DNA of 64,000 bases, from assembly GCF_047496725.1 (NCBI RefSeq), contig NC_132972.1:13035001-13099000 (forward strand), given 5' to 3'. Source of the stretch: Anoplolepis gracilipes (Eukaryota > Arthropoda > Insecta > Hymenoptera > Formicidae). A program made the translations under genes and the position numbers. This document shows positions 38,248-49,219 of the stretch, piece after piece. The notes below the pieces were generated by a model, which saw only the letters and a list, made by a program, of their open reading frames with translations, searched no databases and was not told the origin of the DNA. Position 1 is the first letter of the stretch; each line of letters begins with the position of its first letter.

Positions 38248-38704
38248 GGACGAGGGGGAGGGTGGAATATGGAGGATGTGGGGAGGAAGTACGGTCGCGA
38301 CGATAGTCTTGCCGTGCGCGCAAAGTGTCGGTCGCTATTCGCGCGCCCTCCCTCCCCCTTGCCGGGAATTTTTTCCGGAACGCTACCGGATCACGCCGCG
38401 TAACTGGCGCCCCCGGCGACGACGAGAGTCGCTATTTTACGACGTGGGGAGAGACGTGAGGTGTACCCTACGGGCCGCGCGATGTCGTATGTATATACGT
38501 ATATACACGCTGGTGCGCGAAAGGTACGACGTACTGTTATTAGGATCGCTATGTGCGCCTCGGAGGGCAGGCAGTTTGCCTGGTCGTTTCCACGTTCCAC
38601 TTCGCGGGATACGCGGGCTAATTCGAACGTACGTCAGATTCGGTATCGCGACGTCGCTGTCAGAATTGTGTGTTGCGGAGAATAGAATCAAATTATCGTT
38701 TGAG
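37690..38704 (+). promoter_or_regulatory. CpG-rich promoter region and presumed noncoding first exon ending at GAG|GTGAGT
   Basis: One of the richest CpG blocks in the window ends in TTTGAG|GTGAGT (donor at 38705), a strong splice donor, with no good acceptor upstream. This is what an alternative first exon looks like. It contains a (GT)n run (37981-38006) and an (AT)n run (38209-38238); the latter suggests the exon itself starts after 38240. An open frame from ATG 38276 reads through the donor in phase 0, compatible with the downstream phase-0 junctions. Its Arg/Cys-rich composition looks like untranslated CpG sequence, so I treat it as 5' UTR. The transcription start is not determined. Confidence 0.5.
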
Positions 38705-39062
38705 GTGAGTTGCATTTATTATCCTTGCATTATTATGTACACTTATACCGAGAATCTCGTCTAATTGATATTCGCTCTTGATTATTATTCTATAATCGAT
38801 TCTAACCTCTCTTTCTCGGAAAGATGTAGCATTATTTGATTTGATTGTGTGTGTGTTTTTCTATCTCTTTATTTGCATATTTACGTGAGCATTTTATTTT
38901 GCGGTCGATTATATACGTTTGATAGAATTAACCTTGCTATACACAATTACATTACGTATGTAAAAATAGTTATATCATGCAACTTGTTGCAACAAGTGAC
39001 GATTAATGTCGCTTATGTGTAAATGCGCTTCTCAAAACCACCGCACCGTGAAATAAATCTAC

Positions 39063-39100
39063 GGGGGGGGGGGGGGAAAAAAGAAAAAAAAAAAAAAAAA
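39063..39100. repeat. Adjacent poly-G and poly-A homopolymer runs
   Basis: Fourteen G residues are followed directly by an A-rich run of 24 bases with one G. A second poly-G run occurs at about 46630-46644. Long poly-G is prone to sequencing error, so lengths may not be exact. Confidence 0.85.
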
Positions 39101-39631
39101 CCCGCCATCGATATTTCGCGCTGGCGGAGATCTAACGGTCCTCTTATATAAAAGTACACCGGGAACTTCAAAGGGCATCGCGCGCGCCGTTCGGATTCAA
39201 AGTAGCACAAGAAATCACATTTTAAAAAGAACTCTCGCAAAGTCCAGACGTCAGGTAAGCCGGCAATTTGCATGCTATTACCGCGAGGCGTTTGTACTCT
39301 TGGGCGACGATGGGGCGCGTTTTGCCGCGCGCGGCAACCGGGACTTGTTTATTGTAATTACGAAAGTTTGGATTCTCTCTCTTTCTCCCTCTTTCTCAAG
39401 CTCGCTCCTTTATTGCGTCTCTTTATCTGCGCCTACGCAGCCTCTGCGAAACGAAGTTTCGAAAGAATAAGAAAGAGGAGTCACAGAGTAGTACGCCGGA
39501 AAATGGACGTTTGAATAAATACCGATTACGCACATTTCTCTCGGAGAAGCGGTAAATATTTATTCTCGTCGCGCTGTGGAATAAAAAAAATTCTCAAGCA
39601 AACGCGGGACGCGATTCCGTCGTTGATTCGT

Positions 39632-39683
39632 TCGTCTCGTCTCGTCTCGTCTCGTCTCGTTTCGTCGCGTCGCGTCGCGTCGT
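39632..39683. repeat. Pentanucleotide tandem repeat CGTCT passing into CGTCG
   Basis: About five CGTCT units are followed by about four CGTCG-type units. The second half is the reverse complement type of the repeat at 45765-45796. Confidence 0.9.
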
Positions 39684-42600
39684 CTGACAATTTGGCTCGC
39701 TCTCTTTACAGGGGTTTATTCCAAGGATGATAGAGACGAGTAGATTGACGTAACAATATGACGAAACCGCGATACGTTTTACGTAGGTGTAATCCCATCG
39801 ATGCGTATCGAGAGAGAAGAGCGTTTGAAAGGATATCGAATTTGCCACGCGCTTGAGTCAACAAGCTTTAACGTCGCGCTTTAAGATTGGGGGCGGAGGG
39901 TATACAACGTGATCTCTAGAGTTTGTGCGGACGTGTTTATAGAAAAATCAGCTCGCGATCTTCACGTTTTCGGAACAAGAATGGAATCCTGGCACCTGAC
40001 AGCCCGGAGCGTTCGGTACGTGAAAGGATACTCGGGGGACGCGCTTCGTTTGCGGTCCTCGCAATCAATAGGGGATCGATTTGTGGTAGTATCCTTTTTT
40101 ACAGTGGGAAATTTGTGGATCACCGGGCATTTATTGATCCGACGTTCTATTGATTGTTCGTTCTTTTTACTGACGTATGCAAGGATTTGCTATCGAGCTG
40201 AGCGATTGAAAACATTCTTTCGATCAAAGCATTATTTTGGTCTACTAAGATAATATAAATCCTGAGGCTTAAGAAATTATTTTTTTATTTATTACCAATA
40301 TATACGTAGTATTTTATACTAATGTACGAAATATTAATATCAAAAAAATCTATATGTTTGTAACAAAATTGTTTGAAGATATTATAATACTTCACTATTT
40401 TTATCATCATATGTACAGTCGTGAAATATCGTATGCATTTTATACTAGTAAATTCTAGAAATTTACGTTTTCCAATACGAAAATTTTTAACCATAAATTT
40501 ATATATTTCTTTCTGTCGCGAGTGATAAAATTTGTTATTATCGAGTTTGGATGTGTAATATATACAAGGGGATACGCGTCAATCGCACTTTAGCAGTTAT
40601 AGATATATCGGTCTTCTCGCGATGGGCGCAAACCACTTAGGCGTAGTCGAAGTTAGGCCATCGCCTCGAATTATTAGGTAATTAGACTAAGATGGTTCTG
40701 GTGACCATCCCGATGATGGAGAGATACGGTATATATATGCACGACTACCTACCGATGGATAAACACATGGGCAGATTACACGGTGCTCTCGGCTCTCCCA
40801 TAGATATATGCAATTTAACTAGTAATTTCGAACTTACAGCAGCTTAACTTCGGGAGTAATGATGTAGTAGTTAAATTGCATCACACGAACGACTTACGGC
40901 GTTATAACGTCACGTCCTCTAAAACAAAGTGGATTATAGTGGATTTCTTGGAGAATATCTTCTACAGGCAAAAAGGTTAAATATTCTTTTATAGAAAATG
41001 CTTTTTTCCTTTTAAGAATAATAAAGAATAAATTGTTAAAAAATTTTAGAATATTGTATATCAATATCGTATAAATTGTCAGGAGTATTGTTTTGTCAAC
41101 ATAATTGTGTCAAGAATATTTTATGTTATTAAGAGGCTATTTGTATGTTCTGTATCGGTGGAATAATTAAAAAACATTAAATATGTAAAGACAGGATTAT
41201 TAAATAATAGGGAAAATAAATACTTATAAGCATACTATAGGTATTATCTATTGGCATTTTGATTTTTATTTTAAATTATTTATGCTGAAGAAAATAAGAA
41301 AAATTTAAAAAAGAAAAAACCTTGAAATTTTAATGTCGAGTACTTTTATTTCTCTTTTGCGCGTTTATATCAAACTCATTAATATCTAAATAAATCAATT
41401 TTTCAATATTAAAGTTTTTAAAATATCTTTATGCTTTATTCTGAAAAAGTGCAATTCTATCATATATTCGCTATTCATGCAGCAGTTCAGTATTTACCGC
41501 GTATTTTCTAATTTTTTTAACGGTAAAAGTGAGAAGTAACTTTCATTTTTTTCTTTTATTAAACAAAGAGACCAAATCGTGAGCGGTCGTCATACGATGG
41601 ACGAAAAATAACGAGAGACCTCCACCTCCTCTCTTCTTACCATGGGGTAGGTGAAGGTGGTAATCCATTTGGTTATTTCCATCTGTATACCTACGCGAAT
41701 TGCGGTCGGGACATCGGAATGTTGTCGGCACGAGTGACGACTCGTACCACGCGACTCCACACTCTCGATTTGACCTTACTCGACCTCACACTCGATTGTA
41801 CTCGACTTGCAGTCGAATCGGCGGAGACTCGTTAATTGTGCAACGCCGGCCCTCGTTGTTTGTCGATCTTTTACTCGCTTCTCTCGCTCCTTTCGCTCCA
41901 CGGGCGATTCACGAACCGCCGTCGATGAATACCGACGGAGATCGGCATCAGGTTGTTCCCGGGCGCTAATATAACACCGGCACTCTTCTTCTTCCTCCTT
42001 CTCGATCGAGTCACGATCCAACATAGGCGTGGTGCGCGGCGCTTTCCAACAAGAAGACGGACGGCTTGACCTCTCCCGTAACTTAACGTAGAGTTCGATC
42101 TGTGGCCGGACACCACGATCGAGAATGGCGATTCACCGTCATCCGTCCGTGAAATCGTTCCTTGCGTCGTCAGAGTTTAATGTTTGACTACGGTCTCTTT
42201 AATGTATTAGTAACTCTCGCGCGGTGTGTAACTGGATATAGCTAAAGATTTAAAATTAATGCGCAGACAAGTTAATAAACTATCGCTATAATCACTTGTA
42301 CGTAATAATGTATATACACGATTTATAGAATTGATTCCAATATAATAATAGTAAAATAAGCATTTATCTGTTTATTGCTAAGTATTTGAAATCTTTACAA
42401 AGTTTGACGGATACTGATGGTTTTATTTTTAATGATCATTTGTACTTGGATATTGAACCGTAGAGAAAACAGTTAATTTATAAATAATAACAGTTAATTT
42501 AAATTTTTTTGCATTGAATCGATTGGGTGGTCAGTCGCGGGTACACATAAATGTATCGGCGAGCGACATGGCGCCCAAGGGCACTGTATTGAGGACCGTT

Positions 42601-43223
42601 AACTGCCATGACATTCGTACTCTCGACTGAAGAGAATTACATGGAAATGAATTTGTGACATACCGCTATTTATTGGAAATAATCAATATTTAATGTTATT
42701 ATATAAGCGTAGAATTGATCGCCGATATATCCTATTATCTAGTATCTGATATATTAAAGATAAATCTCTCAAAATGCGTATGTAGCCATCAATTCGGTCG
42801 ATATACATCATCTTTTGAATGATTATATATGAAGTGTATAACTACTTTTCAAACTACTTTGTCAATAATTGTTTCAAAGAAATAATTGAAGTAAAATTCA
42901 AAGACATTTATTATGTTCTGTTTATTAATAAATAAAATTAAATGACGACGCATGGATAAATTTTTATAGAAAGTTTAATTGACAATTACATTTCACCATG
43001 GAAAATGTGTTTTCTTATCATACTTTTTTTACAATGCATTACTTTTTATATCGTGATCCATTTCCACGCGTGTTTGTTTTTATAATTGTATAAATATAAT
43101 TAATAATTGCATTTGAGATTTTTCAAATTAATATAAAAAAACTTTTCTTTATGTATGTAACTAACAATTTACATCTTTGCCAAAAGAAATAAAAAAATAA
43201 GAATAAGACGTAAAGTTAGATAT

Positions 43224-43259
<36 letters not shown>

Positions 43260-45289
43260 CTCGCAGCATTTTTTGATCAATCTAAATGAAAGAGTCAACT
43301 GAAAAATTTTCGATTTATCAACAAAACTGCGAGACTCTAGAAAAAATTTTTCGCCTGCTGCGAACAGATATCGACCGACTCCATACACGAAAACACACTT
43401 TCCAAATGGCTGCATTCCAACATAAAATCAGCGGCGCTCGTCACCGCTCGCCCACCCCCGCCGCGTGTAGGGAGCAAACGAGCTCGACGTAGGTACGCGA
43501 GACCAAACACTGCAGGGAAAGGAGCAGAAGCGAGGAAAAAAAAAGAGAAGCCAACTCTAAAAAGCGAAGAGAAGAGAAAGAAGAGAGGGCGGTAATAACG
43601 CCGGTGTGAAAACTCGCCGAAATCTCTGGGATGTAAGAAGAGGGAAAGGAAAGGGGTTAGGGAAGAGGGAGGGGGAGACAGAAGCTGCGTCTTGGCGTAC
43701 TCGTAGAGGGTTCTCCCTTTCCCTCCATACCGCCACTTTTTCCCACTTCCACTCTTCCTTCTCCTTCTCCCCTTCCTGCGCCGCTCCCGTTTTCTCCTTG
43801 ACGCGACAGAGGCAAAAGGTACGAGTGGGATGGGCGAGGAGTCGAGGCAGCGACAACAGGGACGTACGAAGAAAGGGGCTGCAGCGTGGTAGCTCGCACT
43901 GCGCTGTACACACAGCAGCATGGAGGGGTTAACGGGGGGGAGGGATGGATGGACCGGCGTGCGGTAGTGGCAGCACACCCAAGGAGCAGCTTACGGATCA
44001 GGGGGAGGAGGAGGAAACGAGGGGGAACGGGGGGCATCGATCGGTCATGCGCAGACTGTGCTAGGTTCCTGTCGTTTCCATCGTGTCGTGTACGTCCGCG
44101 TGTGGATGTATTTGTGAATTGTGCGACGCTGCCGAGGTAGAACTGGGATTCGGCGGTACCGTCTCTCGTACAATCCAAGCATCGCAGACGCATCTTCCCT
44201 TTTCCTCGGTTTTCTATCTTGCTAGATTCTTCTACTTACTGACACTATATATCGGAATTTTTAGGATACATTTGAATATCATTTGTAGAAAAGATATATT
44301 ATAAGTAGTCGAGTAGTAATGTCTCAAATCTTGAAGAAATTAACGAAGTGATATCTCTACTGTGAATATTTATCAGAATATTTATTGAATATTTATTCGA
44401 ATATTTATTGAAACGATAGTAAAAGAAAAATATTTTGTAAATTAATTTTTATTTTTATTGAGTATTACAAACATTTTTTTCTTTAAGTATATAATGGGTA
44501 AAGGAGTGCGAGAAAGAGAGGTTCAGAGATATAAAAATCAGATTAATTATTTATATGCGTGAACTGTATTTTTTGCAATGACTTTAAAAGTATATCTTTG
44601 AACAGTTTTCTAATTATATTTGACATTTTGTATGATGATATTATTTTATGAAAATTTTAATTTTTCAAACTTTTCGTAACTTTTGCTTAACTTGATTGAT
44701 TTTAGACAATTTTGATGTCAAATATATTCCCCCTGGTAACTTTGAATTTTGAATCTTGTATTTATATGAAATATTTAGTTATTTATTCAATAAATTAGAC
44801 ATTCTGTCAATATTAATACACTTGTTGATATTGGGCATATTTTCTAATAAGTATTAAAAGCTCAGAATTGTATTTATTTTTTCTAGCGCGATGGTTTGCT
44901 CATTAATATGATATAACAATCGCTAATATATACGTGTATATTCTCTTTATGAATTGAAGAATATCTCTTTTTTTGCACTTTTTTTAATTATCATGAAAAT
45001 AATATTTGTTTTTCAACTTTTATCTTTTTTTTCCAGTCAGATATGAGATATTAAATTACTAAAGCATTCATATTGAGCGGTTTTATAATTATACATGCGC
45101 ATATACTACTAAAATAAATTGCTTATTGATTAAAAAACTTTTAAAAAGATAAATTTATTTTTGAATAAATATACATACATATATCTGATATATGAATAAA
45201 ATTTCTCTTCGGTCATTCATTGATGGCAATAAAGTAATTTGTCGGTCCTTTTTAAACCTTTACTTTTTTTTTTCGTTCCGGAAAGTGTT

Positions 45290-46436
45290 TCGGAAACACG
45301 TTTATCGTCGCTAACTTTTTTTCGCTAAATCGCACGCTACTCATTCGCTTAGGATAAGCAATCCTGACGTTCTCACCCACGGTAGGGTAGGTAGGTTATA
45401 TCGTGACCGCGTCGCCCCGTGCTTGCAGGGTTAAGTTAGGTTAGACCAGCCCGTCATCCCTCTCCTGCTCCAGCAGGCAGGTATATGGAATAGGGCCGCG
45501 CAGGGTCCGTCATGTGACTGTAGGCGGAGGCACCACACCCCCGCGGGGGTAGGCAGGCGATAGTACGCGCCGCGGGTGGTAGCAGAGGCGCATCGTCGCC
45601 ACTGCTGAGGGGGTTGCACGAGGGCGGCCGGGTGGCGGCTTGGAAGGGAAAAGGGGGGGAGGCGTCGCGGCGCCTCTCTCGCCTGAAGCGCAGTGCGACG
45701 TCGCGACGCGCCACGTGCGGTGGGCCACAATACATATCGGAAACGCACGGCACGAGAGACGGAAAACGCAACGCAACGCAACGCGACGCGACGCGATACC
45801 GGAAGTCACCTTCAGTGACACTGTACCGTTCTCTTTTACTTTCATGCATTCCCTCGTGTCGCGCGCGTCCTCGGATTCGTCGTCGCGCCGCGTCGTTCCG
45901 TGCCGGCTCGCCGCCTGCCATCTTCGACGAGATACCGAGTGATTCCAAGGTGCGATCGAGAGTACATACGTCGTCTAGCAATATTTACGACCAGAGGAAA
46001 AGAGAGAAAGAGAGAGAGAGAGAGAGAGGAAAACGTAGACGGGTCGCGAGCGTGGGGAAGAACTTACAAGCGGGGGTGGAGAGGGGATAAGAAAAAGAAA
46101 GTTACAGAAGGAAAGAGAAGGAAGGGAGCCGGTTGGGCCATGCGAGAGTAAGAGAAATAAAGAGAGGGAAAGAAAGCCAAGGAGGACGGAAGTGTGAGAG
46201 AGGGATGGACTGACTACGTTTCGAATTAGCCTCCGATAATCCGCTCGCGGATTAAGTTACGCGTGTGCGTACGTGCGCTCACGGTTCTCGCTCGCTGGAA
46301 CGCATTTTCCTGTATTCATCTTTCGCTCGAGTCTCGTGCAAAAACGCGAGTTTTGCCGATTGCTGCCGTCACCCGTCACCCGTCACCCGTCGTCCTCCGT
46401 CGGTGAATCGCTGCGAGACCGGAAATACGAGACGAG
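45290..46436 (+). promoter_or_regulatory. CpG-rich promoter region and presumed noncoding first exon ending at GAG|GTGAGT
   Basis: A strongly CpG-rich kilobase ends in GACGAG|GTGAGT (donor at 46437), a strong donor with no credible acceptor before it. It includes a pentanucleotide repeat (45765-45796), a GA run (about 46004-46028) and four CCGTCA units (46366-46391) near the exon end. Frames here overlap on both strands and none is protein-like. It is read as another alternative 5' UTR exon of the plus-strand gene, most simply joined to the exon at 49031. Confidence 0.55.
45765..45796. repeat. Pentanucleotide tandem repeat ACGCA passing into ACGCG
   Basis: About three ACGCA units then about three ACGCG units. 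The minus strand reads CGCGT/CGTCG, like 39660-39683. Confidence 0.9.
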
Positions 46437-49030
46437 GTGAGTTCGCATCACATCTTCGAGACGTCGCGTTCGGTTTTAAACCTTAGACAGAGATGGGGAT
46501 CGAGTGTGTTTTGGAAAATATAACGGAGAACATATATGTATACATATATATTTAGTGTCTCGCGCAAGTGATCGCTGGGTGAATTGCGTTGCAGTGACCT
46601 TGGGCTGTTATGTTTAAAAGTGAAGTCCTTGGGGGGGGGGGGGGAGAAACGATCGTAGGCTACATCGTAGACGCATAGAGTTGTCACTTTTTGGAAGGTT
46701 TGATAATAGCTATTGTGATTTAGAGTTACTTGGACACATTTTTCGACAAATATTTTTATCAGAAAAAAACTGCTTATTGTTAGATTCAAACACTTGAGTA
46801 TATATTGTATTGAAGTAATCATCATATTTTAAAAAGTATATATATCAATGTATACATAATTTCCATCTTTTTGACGAACATGATATTTATTTATAATATA
46901 TGCTTCATTTTTAAAAATTATGATTTAATAAAGAATTAAGCAAATGAAATAAAAATAATGCTGTAGAGATAATGTCGATATCGCGAGGCTAAGACTGATA
47001 CTAAATTGTAATATATTATAATTTATTTCTTAATCTAATGTCAAATTTTCCAATATAATTTTTGTATACATTTACAAATGTAATTGTAAATTTTTACTTT
47101 ATTTGAAAGTAGATATAAATAGAAACGAAATATATATATATATATATATATAAGAAAAATACAGGAATATTCTTTTGTCATTTAAACAATGATTTTTCAG
47201 GAAAAATAAACAATTTTTTTTTATTATGGAAGTTTGCAAATTTTATTAGACATTATTGTTTACAAAAAATAAATGGCGTTATGAAGTATTTAATATATAA
47301 TACGACATAGTGAAAGATTATCTTAATTTTTTAAACGTCGAGTTTAATTTCAGGAAATTAATTTTGAAACATTTTTTATCGTCATTGTCTGATTTAATTT
47401 ATGTTTGTATTTTTGTAAAAAGATGATATATAAAAGATGGTATAATAATGAATAAAAATACAAAAGTAGCAATATATTTATAAGTTAGATTAATCCGTTT
47501 GTTATATGATACCAAATGTTAAAATCAATAGTGACGCCGATAATTTGATTACTATTTGATATTTAAATGCAGGAGTACAATCAATAAATAAAGTGGCTAT
47601 GAAGATACTGATTGAAATTGTACAATACTATACAGAAAATATGTTACATTTCCTGCGTTTAAATAATAATGATGTCCTTTGATTCGCACGATAAATCACG
47701 GATATATCTATATGTGTGGTGAAAGATGCGTGGTATTATTATGTGTATTTTAATTTTAAAAGCGAGAACGATATAATCGCATTCAATAGTCTTTTATGAA
47801 TATAGCATTGATGAGATTCCAATAATAATATATTCTCTGAAGAGTTTCACTACCATTATATTGACTAGATTCGTCGAGTGATGGAAATATTCATCCAAAT
47901 ACAAATTTTTCTCTCCAATATAAATCTTTTTGCAATTGAATGGTTATATTTTATTAGTTTATATATTTTTGATTTATTTTTGTATCCAAATTGGAACGAT
48001 ATGATTTTTTTATTACATCTAGCATTAATATTATATTCTGGGATTATTGTTACTTTATTCACTTATTAAAAACTTTGAAACACGTTTTTTGCATAAAATC
48101 TTAAATAATTCTAAATCCTAGCACATTGTCACATTTATAATGGAATGCTTTTATTAAATTTAAATCTATATTCATAGCAAAAATCTACAAAATCTATTCT
48201 ACTAAATTTATGACAAGACTTATGTATTGATGTTAAATGTAAGCTATGTACATTGTTACAAAGTGCCGAATTGTGCTTGTAAATATTTTGAAAAGAGTGC
48301 AGATATTTATATAGATTACAGACATTTTGTAGCAATAGCGAGAAAGAAGCTAGGATATAATCTCCGCTTGCCAAGCGTCTTGAGATATCTTCTCGTTTTG
48401 TGAAAGTGTTTGCAATTAAAAAGCGGTCGTGCCACCTCGGGGAGCCGCATTTAACTTTGCTTAACTAAGTTCCCGATCCGTTGACGCGACGCCCCAGGGA
48501 TTCCGGCCGACGAAAGTAATTCGCATTTTTGTTACTCATCGCAGGAAATTTTCGTCAAATCTTACTTCGCATATTCGCGCCTCGTATGATTTCGGTACGT
48601 GTACGGTTCAATTATGTGTGAAACTTAGAAGAAACTTTCTGAGAAACACATACATATATTTGTACTATGTGTACGATTTTCGTGAAATTAGTTATTTTTT
48701 TTTTTTTTTTAGTTTTTATTAAAGACACATAATATTGCTTTTTTTGTAATTAAAGAGTAGTGATGGCAAATAAATAAAATTTTATTAGATTCAAAAATAT
48801 TTTAGTACATATTTGAACTTATTTATTTATTTTTATTCTAAGAAAAGCACAATTATATTTATATATTGTTGGATTATATGATACCTTCTTGACGCGATAT
48901 TTTAACTTTAATTGAATCCATCTAATTTTTTATTTAATTTGTTTTTATTATATTTTGTAAATACTTGTGTATAACATTCTGATACATTCTCATATTCTCA
49001 CTCTTGTATATTTTGACAATTTTTTTAAAG
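46437..49030. other. Presumed intron between noncoding exon and coding exon
   Basis: AT-rich, with (AT)n at about 47131-47152, poly-T at about 48697-48711 and a GC-richer block at 48420-48600. Opposing frames at 47865-48069 have AT-driven hydrophobic or Lys/Ile composition and no known motif. Confidence 0.5.
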
Positions 49031-49219
49031 TACAATTTGCGTCTTGACGAAGCTGCCGACGGAAGATGTCGTCTGCCGATCATCTCGGAACGTGAGTGAC
49101 AAGCTGGATCTTAGTAGCGTGCCGATCGGCGAGGAGTTCCCGGATACTTTAGAAATTTTGCAACCACGGAGGACACTAACAACATGTCTTACCTCGCTCT
49201 GGACTCCAACGCCTGGCAG
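49031..49219 (+). CDS. 5' UTR plus coding start MSYLALDSNAWQ of an unrecognised gene (coding part 49184-49219)
   Basis: The exon is bounded by a good acceptor (TTTTTTTAAAG|T, exon from 49031) and a near-consensus donor (CAG|GTAAGT at 49220). The coding part starts at ATG 49184 (context AACAAC), reads MSYLALDSNAWQ and leaves phase 0. An in-frame TAG about 50 bases upstream fixes this as the first in-frame start. The 153-nt untranslated part holds a nine-codon upstream ORF (49066-49095, MSSADHLGT), which could damp translation. Noncoding exons ending at 38704 and 46436 are natural upstream partners. A GTGAGT inside the exon (49092) is a possible alternative donor. The next exon lies beyond the window, and twelve residues are too few to name the protein. 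Confidence 0.6.
49066..49095 (+). CDS. Upstream ORF MSSADHLGT in the 49031-49219 exon
   Basis: ATG in context GGAAG, nine codons and a TGA, ending 88 bases before the main start. The frame differs from the main ORF. Its product is not expected to matter; its translation might reduce initiation at 49184. Its stop overlaps a GTGAGT donor-like site. Confidence 0.4.
   Translation: MSSADHLGT

Larger units (their letters stand above)
38705..45280. other. Presumed intron with several CpG-rich islands
   Basis: No coding exon is recognised. Islands lie at about 39010-40100, 41540-42180 and 43330-44200. CAG|GTAAGC at 39254 looks like a further donor, but no exon could be defined around it. The 43.3-44.2 kb island gives long frames on both strands, including 213 codons at 43337-43978 (minus), all low-complexity Pro/Ser/Arg/Phe. 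An (AT)n run lies at about 43228-43257. Confidence 0.45.

Noticed and set aside
43337..43978. 213-codon minus-strand open frame
   Set aside because: Low-complexity Pro/Ser/Phe/Arg content in a CpG- and purine/pyrimidine-rich island; equally long frames exist on the other strand and in other phases. No domain seen.
45428..45445. TTAGG-like units suggesting a telomeric array
   Set aside because: Only two or three degenerate units; no array, and the locus is internal.
45454..46090. Several 100-175 codon frames on both strands
   Set aside because: All phases are open because CpG-rich sequence has few stops; repeat-derived peptides (for example RNATQRDATR). Better read as promoter or 5' UTR.
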